A DNA stretch of 6,674 bases from CAIOSQ01 sp044359885 (lineage in GTDB: Bacteria; Pseudomonadota; Alphaproteobacteria; CACIAM-22H2): positions 1 through 6,674 of the forward strand of contig JBIKLI010000251.1 of NCBI GenBank assembly GCA_044359885.1. Reading direction: 5' to 3'. The notes under the pieces are model-generated. The model searched no databases. It was not told the DNA's origin and saw nothing but the letters and a program-made list of their open reading frames with translations. Each line of letters starts with the position of its first letter. Within the stretch, counting starts at the first letter, position 1. Positions 1 to 5,726 of the stretch are shown here, piece after piece. The position numbers and the translations under genes were made by a program.

Positions 1-91
1 TGGCCGAGCCGTTGATCATCGGCGCGGCGACGACGCCGGCGGCGGTGGCGGAAATCGCGCGCGCGAAGCGGCGGCGGCTAAGGGATGTCAT
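1..91 (-). CDS. Tat-exported protein, N-terminal fragment (probable transporter solute-binding protein)
   Basis: Only the first 30 codons are in the window; the gene continues beyond the left edge. The peptide opens with a short polar n-region, then the twin-arginine motif SRRRFA at residues 5-10, then an Ala/Val/Gly-rich hydrophobic stretch ending near APMING. This is a textbook Tat signal peptide, so the product is probably folded in the cytoplasm and exported to the periplasm. The ATG at 89-91 is supported by a strong purine-rich ribosome binding site, GAAGAGGAA, at 98-106 with a 6-base spacer. In proteobacteria this form of signal, next to catabolic genes, is most often seen on substrate-binding proteins of ABC, TRAP or Bug-type transporters. 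That role is inferred from context, because no mature domain is visible. It is divergently arranged from the enolase-superfamily gene. A periplasmic cofactor-bearing enzyme is the main alternative. Confidence 0.8.
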   Translation of the reverse strand, partial: MTSLSRRRFARAISATAAGVVAAPMINGSA

Positions 92-125
92 GGACGGTTC
101 CTCTTCGTGGTTGTGGACATGAGAT

Positions 126-156
126 ATTCTATGCGCCGCACGGCCCGGCGCAGCAA
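126..156 (-). promoter_or_regulatory. Possible sigma70-type promoter for the Tat-exported protein
   Basis: Reading the minus strand, TTGCTG (151-156 on plus) is followed 19 bases later by TAGAAT (126-131), which matches the -10 consensus at five of six positions. The spacer is longer than the preferred 17, so this is a weak candidate. It coincides with the only AT-rich patch in the divergent gap and lies about 35 bases upstream of the start codon at 91. Confidence 0.25.
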
Positions 157-296
157 GGCGAAACCGGGCGCGCCGGGCCAGGGGCCCGAGGCCCTTGCGC
201 TAAGCCCTGATCCGCGGACGGTCTTCCCGGCGACGCCCCGTTCGGCGGTCCCCTCGGCAGGCGGCCGGGACCAGGGGCGAAGAGATTGTGCGCGGC

Positions 297-350
297 GCGG
301 GCGAAGCTTAGCTTGCCGCCCGCTGGCGGTCGGCCGTCGGCGGGCGACGG
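297..350 (+). promoter_or_regulatory. Leader with mutually exclusive hairpins ahead of the enolase-superfamily gene
   Basis: The heptamer CGCCCGC at 317-323 can pair with GCGGGCG at 297-303 or with an identical GCGGGCG at 340-346. The first structure gains four more base pairs (AAGC 304-307 with GCTT 311-314), a 3-base loop and a 2-base bulge. A third small stem (CCGTC 334-338 with GACGG 346-350) would pair with the first two bases of the GGGAG ribosome binding site at 349-353. This is the geometry of an attenuator or a translation-control leader, but GC-rich DNA readily yields such pairings by chance. The transcription start is unknown, so function is inference. Confidence 0.3.
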
Positions 351-360
351 GAGACATGGC

Positions 361-1536
361 ATGAGCATCATCGATCTGGTCGAGATCCACGAATTCGGCT
401 TCACGGCCACCAACCTGCATCTCAAGGGCGCGGGCGCGCATGCCAGCATCGCCTACAGCAAGGGCGCCTCGATCCGCCTGACGAAATACGCGGTGGTGAT
501 CGGCTGCAAGGACGGCGCCAGGGGCGAGTATGTCGCGCTCTGGGGCGGGACGCGGCCGGCGCTGGCGCAGACCATCACCCTGGCGCCGCTGCTGCTGGGC
601 CGCGACGCCGACCACCGCGAGCTGATCTACGACGATTTCAAGCGCGAGCTGCGCCAGTACGACCATTACGGTCATGGTCCGATCGACATCGCGCTGTGGG
701 ACCTGGCCGGAAAGAAGTTCGGCGCCTCGATCAGCCAGCTGCTGGGCGGCTATCGCGGACGTCTGAAGGCCTATGCCTCCACCTATCATGGCGACCGCAG
801 CGGCGGGCTCGACAGCAAGGAGAAGTTCGCCGCCTTCGCGGAGCAGTGCTTCGACCTTGGCTACCGCGCCTTCAAGATCCATGGCTGGAACGAGGGCGAC
901 GCGAAGGAAGAGGCCGAGAACGTACGCTATGTCGGCCGTCAGGTCGGTGACCGCATGACGCTGATGCTGGATCCGGCGTGCGAGCTCAGGACCTTCGCCG
1001 ACGCGCTGCATGTCGGACGCGCCTGCGACGAGTACGGCTATTTCTGGTACGAGGATCCCTATCGCGACTCCGGCGTCTCGGCCTTCGGGCATCGCAAGCT
1101 GCGCGAGATGCTGAAGACCCCGATCCTGCAGACCGAGCATGTGCGCGGCGTCGAGCCGAAGGCCGACTTCATCATCGCCGGCGGCACGGATTTCGTGCGC
1201 GCCGATCCGGAATACGACATGGGGATCACGGGGTGCATGAAGATCGCCCACCTGGCCGAGGCGCTGGGCCTGGACTGCGAGATCCATGCCAGCGGGCCCG
1301 CCCACCGGCACTGCATGAACGCCATGCGCAACACCAATTTCTACGAGGTGGCGCTTGTGGGACCCGACTGTCCCAACGCGATGCCGCCGGTCTATGCCTG
1401 CGGCTATTCGGACGCGCTGGAGGCGGTTGGCAGCGACGGGCGCTTCCCGGTCCCCACGGGACCGGGGCTGGGCGTGACCTACGACTGGGACTACATCCAG
1501 CGCAACCGGACGGCCCTGCACAGCTTCCGGCTGTGA
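361..1536 (+). CDS. Enolase-superfamily enzyme, mandelate racemase / sugar-acid dehydratase type
   Basis: The 391-residue product has the two-part fold of the mandelate racemase subgroup: an N-terminal capping domain (about 1-125), then a TIM-like barrel. The signature ALWDLAGKKFG at 111-121 ends the cap. Predicted Mg2+ ligands are D204 (LMLDP), E231 (WYEDP) and E259 (LQTEH). A His-Asp dyad is visible as D282 (RADPEYDMGITG) and H309 (CEIHAS), 27 residues apart as in mandelate racemase (D270/H297). The usual catalytic K-x-K of the second strand is instead K172-I-H174. The family abstracts a proton alpha to a carboxylate; most relatives are acid-sugar dehydratases, so a cytoplasmic dehydratase is likelier than a racemase, but the substrate cannot be read. 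I chose ATG 361 because GGGAG (349-353) lies 7 bases upstream; an in-frame TTG at 286 would add a low-complexity extension unlike the family. The RutE-like gene follows after 37 bases, probably as an operon. Confidence 0.93.
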   Translation: MSIIDLVEIHEFGFTATNLHLKGAGAHASIAYSKGASIRLTKYAVVIGCKDGARGEYVALWGGTRPALAQTITLAPLLLGRDADHRELIYDDFKRELRQYDHYGHGPIDIALWDLAGKKFGASISQLLGGYRGRLKAYASTYHGDRSGGLDSKEKFAAFAEQCFDLGYRAFKIHGWNEGDAKEEAENVRYVGRQVGDRMTLMLDPACELRTFADALHVGRACDEYGYFWYEDPYRDSGVSAFGHRKLREMLKTPILQTEHVRGVEPKADFIIAGGTDFVRADPEYDMGITGCMKIAHLAEALGLDCEIHASGPAHRHCMNAMRNTNFYEVALVGPDCPNAMPPVYACGYSDALEAVGSDGRFPVPTGPGLGVTYDWDYIQRNRTALHSFRL

Positions 1537-1573
1537 GGCCGGCGACGGGCGACGACACAAGGACGACACCACG

Positions 1574-2158
1574 ATGCGAATCGACGACGCCGGCCTCGAT
1601 CTGCTGTTCCGCAAGGCCCGGACCCAGAACGGCTGGCTGCCGAAGCCGGTACCCGAGGAACTGCTGCGCGAGATCTATGACCTGATGAAGATGGGGCCGA
1701 CCTCGGCCAACTGCGCGCCGCTGCGCATCGTCTTCGTGACCAGCGAGACCGGGCGGCGACGCCTCGCTTCCGCCCTGAGCGCCGGCAATCTCGAAAAGAC
1801 GATGCAGGCGCCGGTGACGGCGATCCTGGGCCATGACCTGGCCTTTTACGAGCATCTGCCGCGACTGTTTCCGCACAACCCGGCGGCGCGCGGCTGGTTC
1901 GAGGGCAAGCCGACCGCCGAAGCGACGGCGTTCCGGAACTCGACGCTGCAGGCCGCCTATTTCATGCTCGCCGCGCGCGCGCTCGGGCTCGATTGCGGCC
2001 CGATGTCCGGATTCGATGCCGCCAGGATGGATGGCGAGTTCTTCCCGGACGGGCGCACGCGCACGAACTTCATCTGCGCTCTGGGCTACGGCGACCCGTC
2101 CAAGGTCTTCGCGCGCAGCCCCCGCTTCGATTTCGACGACGTCTGCCGGATCGTCTGA
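1574..2158 (+). CDS. rutE: RutE-like malonic semialdehyde reductase (nitroreductase family)
   Basis: The 194-residue product closely follows E. coli RutE (196 aa) as I recall it. Shared landmarks are ART.NGW at 15-21, LMKMGPTSANCAP at 37-49, ALS.GNL at 67-73, APVTAI at 79-84, FRNS..QAAY at 120-129, ALGLD.GPMSGFD at 136-148 and GYGD.SK near 171-177. RutE is an FMN-dependent, NAD(P)H-using cytoplasmic enzyme that reduces malonic semialdehyde (3-oxopropanoate) to 3-hydroxypropanoate at the end of the Rut pyrimidine-degradation route. The ATG at 1574 is preceded by AAGGA (1559-1563), with a rather long 10-base spacer. The gene follows the enolase-superfamily gene by 37 bases on the same strand, suggesting co-transcription. 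No rutA, B, C, D or F gene is in the window, so the substrate here may be another short semialdehyde. Family assignment is firm; physiological role is inference. Confidence 0.9.
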   Translation: MRIDDAGLDLLFRKARTQNGWLPKPVPEELLREIYDLMKMGPTSANCAPLRIVFVTSETGRRRLASALSAGNLEKTMQAPVTAILGHDLAFYEHLPRLFPHNPAARGWFEGKPTAEATAFRNSTLQAAYFMLAARALGLDCGPMSGFDAARMDGEFFPDGRTRTNFICALGYGDPSKVFARSPRFDFDDVCRIV

Positions 2159-2172
2159 CGGGACGCCGTCAG
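2155..2172. terminator. Hairpin spanning both stop codons of convergent genes
   Basis: CTGACGG (2155-2161) and CCGTCAG (2166-2172) form a perfect 7-bp inverted repeat with a GACG loop. The left arm contains the TGA stop of the RutE-like gene, and the right arm contains the stop of the nucleoside hydrolase on the opposite strand. The location between convergent genes suggests a compact bidirectional terminator. No T-run follows on either strand, so it lacks the classical intrinsic-terminator tail. Confidence 0.4.
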
Positions 2173-3116
2173 GGGCAGGCGAGCACGGCGTCGATCACCT
2201 CGGCGATCAGCGCCCGCGCATCCGAGGCGATCGCGACGCGCGCGTTGGGCGGCCGCGCCTCGCGGATCGATCCGGTGCCGCCCGCGCGCTTGTTGCGCAG
2301 GTCGCAGACCGTCATCCCGCGCGTCAGCCGGCCCGACAATTCGACCTCCACCGAGGTCTCGACATGCGTCAGCAGATCCGGTCGCACGAAGGGAAACAGC
2401 GCGCAGACGTCGTGCATCGGCGCGACGTCGAGCCCGAACACGCGGCGCTGGCCGTCGAGATAGAACTGCATCAGATCGGCGACGACCGCGGCGGTTCGTC
2501 CGCCGCCGCGGCGCAGCCTGTCGATTTCCGGCTGGGTGAAGCCTGTCTGGCGCGTGACGTTGTAGCCGGCCATCCAGATCGGGGCGCCGCATGCGAAGAC
2601 AGCGGCCGCGGCCTCCGGATCGGCATAGACGTTGAATTCGGCGGCCGGGGTGATGTTCCCGATCGTCGTCGAGCCGCCCATGATCGTGATCGCCTTGAGC
2701 CAGGAGGCCAGACGCGGCTCGCGGCGCAGCGCCAGCGCGACATTCGTCTGCGGCCCGACGACCGCAAGCACCAGTTCGCCCTTGTGACGTTCCGCCTGGG
2801 CGATGATGAAGTCGACGGCGTGCATGGCGACCGGCGCGCGGTCGGGGACCGGCAGCGTGGCGCCGTCCAGGCCGGTGCGGCCATGGATCTCCCCGGCATG
2901 GGTCGCCGGTCCGATCAGCGGCGCTTCGCAGCCGCGCGCCACCGGCACGTCGAGGCCGGCCAGCGTGCAGATCGCCAGTGCGTTGCGCGTCGTGTTTTCC
3001 AGCGTGGCGTTGCCGTGCACGGTCGTGATGCCGACGAGCTCGCAGTGCCGCGCGCCGAAGAGGATGGCGATCGCATCGTCATGACCGGGGTCGCAATCGA
3101 TCAGGATCTTGGTCAT
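2169..3116 (-). CDS. Inosine/uridine-preferring nucleoside hydrolase family protein
   Basis: The 315-residue product is a full-length nucleoside N-ribohydrolase, which hydrolyses a ribonucleoside to free base and ribose using a bound Ca2+. The family fingerprint DCDPGHDDA is at residues 7-15, with calcium ligands D9, D13 and D14 by comparison with the Crithidia enzyme. Also present are HGN at 34-36 (ribose-binding N36), IHG at 77-79, GPQTN at 121-125 (usually GPLTN), MGG at 146-148, EFN at 160-162, and MHD at 234-236 with the catalytic H235 and calcium ligand D236. GMTVCDLRN near 267-275 is also typical. Base preference (purine, pyrimidine or other) cannot be assigned from motifs. The start at 3116 has AGGAA (3122-3126) with a 5-base spacer. 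No signal peptide is seen, so it is cytoplasmic. It lies downstream of the CoxL-like gene on the same strand, separated by 169 bases of inverted repeats, and converges on the RutE-like gene. Confidence 0.94.
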   Translation of the reverse strand: MTKILIDCDPGHDDAIAILFGARHCELVGITTVHGNATLENTTRNALAICTLAGLDVPVARGCEAPLIGPATHAGEIHGRTGLDGATLPVPDRAPVAMHAVDFIIAQAERHKGELVLAVVGPQTNVALALRREPRLASWLKAITIMGGSTTIGNITPAAEFNVYADPEAAAAVFACGAPIWMAGYNVTRQTGFTQPEIDRLRRGGGRTAAVVADLMQFYLDGQRRVFGLDVAPMHDVCALFPFVRPDLLTHVETSVEVELSGRLTRGMTVCDLRNKRAGGTGSIREARPPNARVAIASDARALIAEVIDAVLACP

Positions 3117-3139
3117 GGCGGTTCCTGGCTGGAAGGGGC

Positions 3140-3175
3140 GTCCGGCTCGGCTCCGGACATGGCGGAGCCCCGGAC
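3140..3175. repeat. Inverted repeat 1 in the CoxL-like / nucleoside hydrolase gap
   Basis: An outer stem GTCCGG (3140-3145) pairs with CCGGAC (3170-3175), and an inner stem GGCTCC (3149-3154) pairs with GGAGCC (3164-3169). This gives 12 base pairs with a 3-base bulge and a 9-base loop. A competing stem is possible, because CCGGAC also occurs at 3153-3158. On the minus strand it ends about 23 bases upstream of the nucleoside hydrolase start, so it may be part of that gene's leader. Confidence 0.5.
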
Positions 3176-3196
3176 CCTGGCCATGCCGACGGCGTC

Positions 3197-3231
3197 CCGG
3201 GCCCGGTCGCGCGTGGCGCGACCGAGCCCGG
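3197..3231. repeat. Inverted repeat 2: long near-perfect dyad
   Basis: CGGTCGCGC (3204-3212) and GCGCGACCG (3216-3224) form a perfect 9-bp stem with a GTG loop. After one C/A mismatch the stem continues for six more pairs (CCGGGC 3197-3202 with GCCCGG 3226-3231), giving 15 of 16 positions paired. It is the strongest inverted repeat I found in the window. It lies downstream of the CoxL-like gene on the minus strand, with no T-run after it. It could be a GC-type terminator, an operator dyad or a dispersed palindromic element. Confidence 0.55.
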
Positions 3232-3244
3232 AGACGACCTCGAC

Positions 3245-3262
3245 GGCCCGGGCTCCCGGGCC
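3245..3262. repeat. Inverted repeat 3 next to the CoxL-like stop codon
   Basis: GGCCCGGG (3245-3252) and CCCGGGCC (3255-3262) are perfect 8-base complements separated by CT. In RNA the effective stem is about 7 bp with a 4-base loop. The octamer CCCGGGCC also occurs at 3196-3203 in the left arm of inverted repeat 2, so the two structures could swap arms. It begins 23 bases after the CoxL-like stop on the minus strand and is a plausible first element of a terminator. Confidence 0.45.
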
Positions 3263-3285
3263 CGCGGCCTGTCGCCGGAGGCGCG

Positions 3286-5577
3286 TCAGCGGCTGGCGCG
3301 GATCGCGGCGTGGACCCTTTCGGGCGTCGCCGGCATGTCCACGTGCTGGATCGCGAATTCCCGGTGCAGCGCGTCGACGACCGCGTTCATCACCGCCGGG
3401 CAGGAGCCGATGGAGCCGGCTTCGCCCGCACCCTTGATGCCCAGCGGGTTCGTCGTCGAGGGCACGTTGCGCGTTTCGAAGCGGAAGGACGGCACGTTGT
3501 CCGCGCGGGGCAACGCGTAGTCCATCAGGCTGCCGGTCAGCAGCTGCCCGCCCGCGTCGAACACCGTCCGTTCGAGCAGCGCCTGCCCGACACCCTGGAC
3601 CACGCCGCCATGCACCTGCCCCGCCAGCAGCAGCGGGTTCAGAACCACGCCGAAATCGTCGCAGATCGTGTAGCCGACGACGGTGGTGACGCCGGTCTCA
3701 GGGTCGATCTCGATCTCCGCGACATGGGTCCCGTTGGGATAGGTCGCGTCCGGCGGCACGAAACCGCCGGCACCCGACACCCGTTCCACCGTCGCCTCGG
3801 GACGGCGGGCGAGTTCGAGCAGGGTGATCTGTCGGTCGGTGCCGACGACGCGCACCGTTCCGCCCGCGAACTCGATGTCGGCCGCGGCCGCCTCCAGCAC
3901 GTCCGAGGCCAGCAGGCGCAGCTTCGCGGCGAGGTCGGACGACGCGCGCCAGACCGAAACGCCGCCCACGGGGATCGAGCGCGAGCCGCCGGTGCCGAAG
4001 CCGGTCGCCACCTCCGCGGTGTCGCCCTGGATCACCCGCACGGTCTCCAGCGGCACGTCCAGATGTTCGGACACCATCTGCGCATAGGCCGTGGCATGCC
4101 CCTGGCCGTTCGACTGGGTGCCCACGCGCACGGTCACCGTTCCGTCGGTCTCCAGCTTGACGGCGACGTCTTCGCCGTCGCCCCAGGCGGTGCATTCGAT
4201 GTAGGTGGCGAGCCCGATCCCGCGCAGCCGGCCCGCCGCCTTCGATCGCGCGAGCCGCTGCGCGAAACCGTCCCAGCCGGCCGCGGCCAGCGCCTGCGTC
4301 AGATGGCCGTCGAAATCGCCCGTGTCGTAGGTCCGGCCACCCACCGGCGTCTTGTAGGGCATCTGGTCCGGGCGGATGAAGTTGCGGCGCCGGATCTCGG
4401 CCGGCGACAGGCCAAGCGTCCGGGCCACATGGTCGACTGTCCGCTCCAGCAGATAGGCCGCCTCCGGCCGCCCGGCGCCGCGATAGGCGTCGACCGGCGT
4501 GGTGTTCGTGTAGATGCCGCGGACGCGCACGTGGATATGCGGGGTCTGGTAAACGCCCGTCATCATCGTCGCGCCGAGATAGGGGATGTAGGGGCCGAAC
4601 TGCGAGAGATAGGCGCCCAGATTGCCGAGGATGTCGAACCGCATGGCGAGGAATCGGCCCTCGGCGTCGGTCGCGACCTCCGCACGGGCCAGATTGTCGC
4701 GCCCCTGGGCGTCGGCGACGAAATGGTCCGACCGGTCGCCGAGCCAGCGGACCGGCCGTCCCGTGCGCTTCGCCGCCACGGCGGCCAGCGCGTATTCGCG
4801 GTACATGAACGCCTTGGTGCCGAAGCCGCCGCCGACATCGGGCGTGATCACCCGGACGCGGTCGGGGTCGATCTTGAGCACGACATTGGCCAGGGTGTTG
4901 CGAAGCCCGTGCACGCCCTGGCTGGAGACGTGGAGGGTAAGGTCCTCGCCGTCCCAAGCGGCCAGCGCGCCACGCGGCTCCATGAAATTCGTGATCAGCC
5001 GGTTGTTCTCGACGTCCAGGGTCACGACATGCGCGGCCGCGGCGAAGGCGGCGTCGACCGCGGCGGCATCGCCCATCTTCACGTCGTAGGCGACGTTGTC
5101 GGGCTGCTCGGCCCACACGGCCGCCGCGCCGGATGCGGTGGCATCGGCGAGGGTGGCGACCGCCGGAAGCGGATCGTAATCGACGGCGATCGCCTCGAGC
5201 GCGTCGCGTGCCGCGTCGAGCGTGTCGGCGACCACGAACGCGAGCGCGTCGCCCACATGCCGCGCCGTTCCGGCGGCCAGCACGGGAATGGGCGCCAGAT
5301 GGCCTTGCGTCCCGTCGCTGTTGGCCAGCGGCGCGAGGCAGGGCACGGGACCGAGATCGCCGACATCGGCCGCCGTCAGGATGCTGCGCACGCCCGGCAG
5401 CGCGCGCGCCGCGTCGACGCCGGACAGGGCGAAGCGGGCATGCGCGTGGCTGCTGCGCAGGACCAGCGCGTGGAGGCAACCCTCGGGAAGGATGTCGCCG
5501 ACATATCGGCCGCCACCGGACAGAAGACGCTGATCCTCGACGCGGGTGATCGCCTGGCCCAATCCGAACTTCTTCAT
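3286..5577 (-). CDS. Form-II CoxL-like molybdopterin-binding hydroxylase large subunit (xanthine dehydrogenase family)
   Basis: The 763-residue product is a full-length molybdenum hydroxylase large subunit, the catalytic chain that binds Mo-molybdopterin cofactor and hydroxylates its substrate with water-derived oxygen. The N-terminus (GLGQAITRVEDQRLLSG, 5-21) starts the a/b-hammerhead domain. Cofactor-binding segments follow: SSQGVHG (218-224), GGGFGTK (249-255), GTQSNGQGHATAY (486-498) and KGAGEAGSIG (715-724), with E719 as the expected catalytic glutamate. The active-site loop reads AYRGAGR (364-370), the signature of form-II CoxL-like proteins; true CO dehydrogenase has AYRCSFR. CO oxidation is therefore unlikely and the substrate, perhaps a heterocycle or aldehyde, is unknown. 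I chose ATG 5575-5577 because AAGGAGG (5583-5589) lies 5 bases upstream and the protein then begins as the family does; the frame stays open to 5964 but that part overlaps the ammonia-lyase gene. The usual small [2Fe-2S] and medium FAD subunit genes are absent on either side. Confidence 0.94.
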   Translation of the reverse strand: MKKFGLGQAITRVEDQRLLSGGGRYVGDILPEGCLHALVLRSSHAHARFALSGVDAARALPGVRSILTAADVGDLGPVPCLAPLANSDGTQGHLAPIPVLAAGTARHVGDALAFVVADTLDAARDALEAIAVDYDPLPAVATLADATASGAAAVWAEQPDNVAYDVKMGDAAAVDAAFAAAAHVVTLDVENNRLITNFMEPRGALAAWDGEDLTLHVSSQGVHGLRNTLANVVLKIDPDRVRVITPDVGGGFGTKAFMYREYALAAVAAKRTGRPVRWLGDRSDHFVADAQGRDNLARAEVATDAEGRFLAMRFDILGNLGAYLSQFGPYIPYLGATMMTGVYQTPHIHVRVRGIYTNTTPVDAYRGAGRPEAAYLLERTVDHVARTLGLSPAEIRRRNFIRPDQMPYKTPVGGRTYDTGDFDGHLTQALAAAGWDGFAQRLARSKAAGRLRGIGLATYIECTAWGDGEDVAVKLETDGTVTVRVGTQSNGQGHATAYAQMVSEHLDVPLETVRVIQGDTAEVATGFGTGGSRSIPVGGVSVWRASSDLAAKLRLLASDVLEAAAADIEFAGGTVRVVGTDRQITLLELARRPEATVERVSGAGGFVPPDATYPNGTHVAEIEIDPETGVTTVVGYTICDDFGVVLNPLLLAGQVHGGVVQGVGQALLERTVFDAGGQLLTGSLMDYALPRADNVPSFRFETRNVPSTTNPLGIKGAGEAGSIGSCPAVMNAVVDALHREFAIQHVDMPATPERVHAAIRASR

Positions 5578-5648
5578 CGTTTCCTCCTTTTCGAGGCGCG
5601 AACAAGGGAATCTGCTCCCAGCATAGCATGGCCGGCCGGGGAATTGGC
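5578..5648 (-). promoter_or_regulatory. Strong Shine-Dalgarno and possible promoter for the CoxL-like gene
   Basis: On the minus strand AAGGAGG (5583-5589) is a full anti-16S complement 5 bases from the ATG; it decides the start and predicts efficient translation. Further upstream, TATGCT (5620-5625) could be a -10 box about 42 bases from the start codon, but the matching -35 position (5643-5648, GCCAAT) is poor. I am confident of the ribosome binding site and doubtful of the promoter. Transcription may instead read through from the ammonia-lyase-like gene. Confidence 0.45.
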
Positions 5649-5699
5649 GTGCCTGTTGACGCCCTTCGGCGCGATCTTGGCCCCGTTCGCAGGGCGGCG

Positions 5700-5718
5700 C
5701 GGGCACATGTCCGGCCCG
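5700..5718 (-). terminator. Weak hairpin after the ammonia-lyase-like gene
   Basis: CGGGC (5700-5704) and GCCCG (5714-5718) can form a 5-bp stem with a 9-base loop, a few bases after the minus-strand stop codon at 5727-5729. There is no T-run, and the stem is short. The rest of the gap between this gene and the CoxL-like gene shows no gene. Confidence 0.2.
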
Positions 5719-5726
5719 TATCTTCC

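Larger units (their letters stand above)
92..360. other. Divergent intergenic region with GC-rich hairpins
   Basis: This gap separates the divergent starts at 91 (minus) and 361 (plus), so it should carry promoters for both genes. The only AT-rich patch is around 119-132. A perfect 6-bp inverted repeat with a 3-base loop lies at 174-188 (CGGGCC, AGG, GGCCCG). Further inverted repeats at 297-350 are described separately. An open frame on the plus strand (ATG at 119, stop at 362-364) crosses the region but is arginine-rich, resembles no known family and has no good ribosome binding site, so I do not call it a gene. Confidence 0.7.

Noticed and set aside
174..188. 6-bp hairpin (CGGGCC/GGCCCG) as a terminator or operator
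   Set aside because: It is short, has no T-run and sits in a GC-rich region where such stems are frequent. It is recorded only within the intergenic entry.
286..360. Upstream TTG start for the enolase-superfamily gene
   Set aside because: The extra 25 residues are low-complexity. ATG 361 has a well-spaced GGGAG and gives a family-like N-terminus.
88..1614. Long minus-strand open frame (508 codons) opposite the enolase-superfamily gene, ending in an ATGA overlap with the Tat protein start
   Set aside because: It is antisense to a gene with intact family motifs. Its translation shows no recognisable domain and is the kind of shadow frame common in GC-rich DNA. The ATGA overlap is explained by the real start codon being followed by A.
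1833..3437. Long plus-strand open frame (534 codons) crossing the RutE-like and nucleoside hydrolase genes
   Set aside because: It overlaps two well-supported genes out of frame or antisense, is arginine/serine/proline-rich and has no family features.
3286..5577. Aerobic CO dehydrogenase (CoxL) function
   Set aside because: The active-site loop is AYRGAGR rather than the AYRCSFR of true CO dehydrogenase, and the CoxM and CoxS genes are absent.
3698..5629. Minus-strand open frame (643 codons) within the CoxL-like gene in another frame
   Set aside because: It is extremely arginine-rich with no motifs, whereas the CoxL-like frame carries the whole set of molybdenum hydroxylase motifs.
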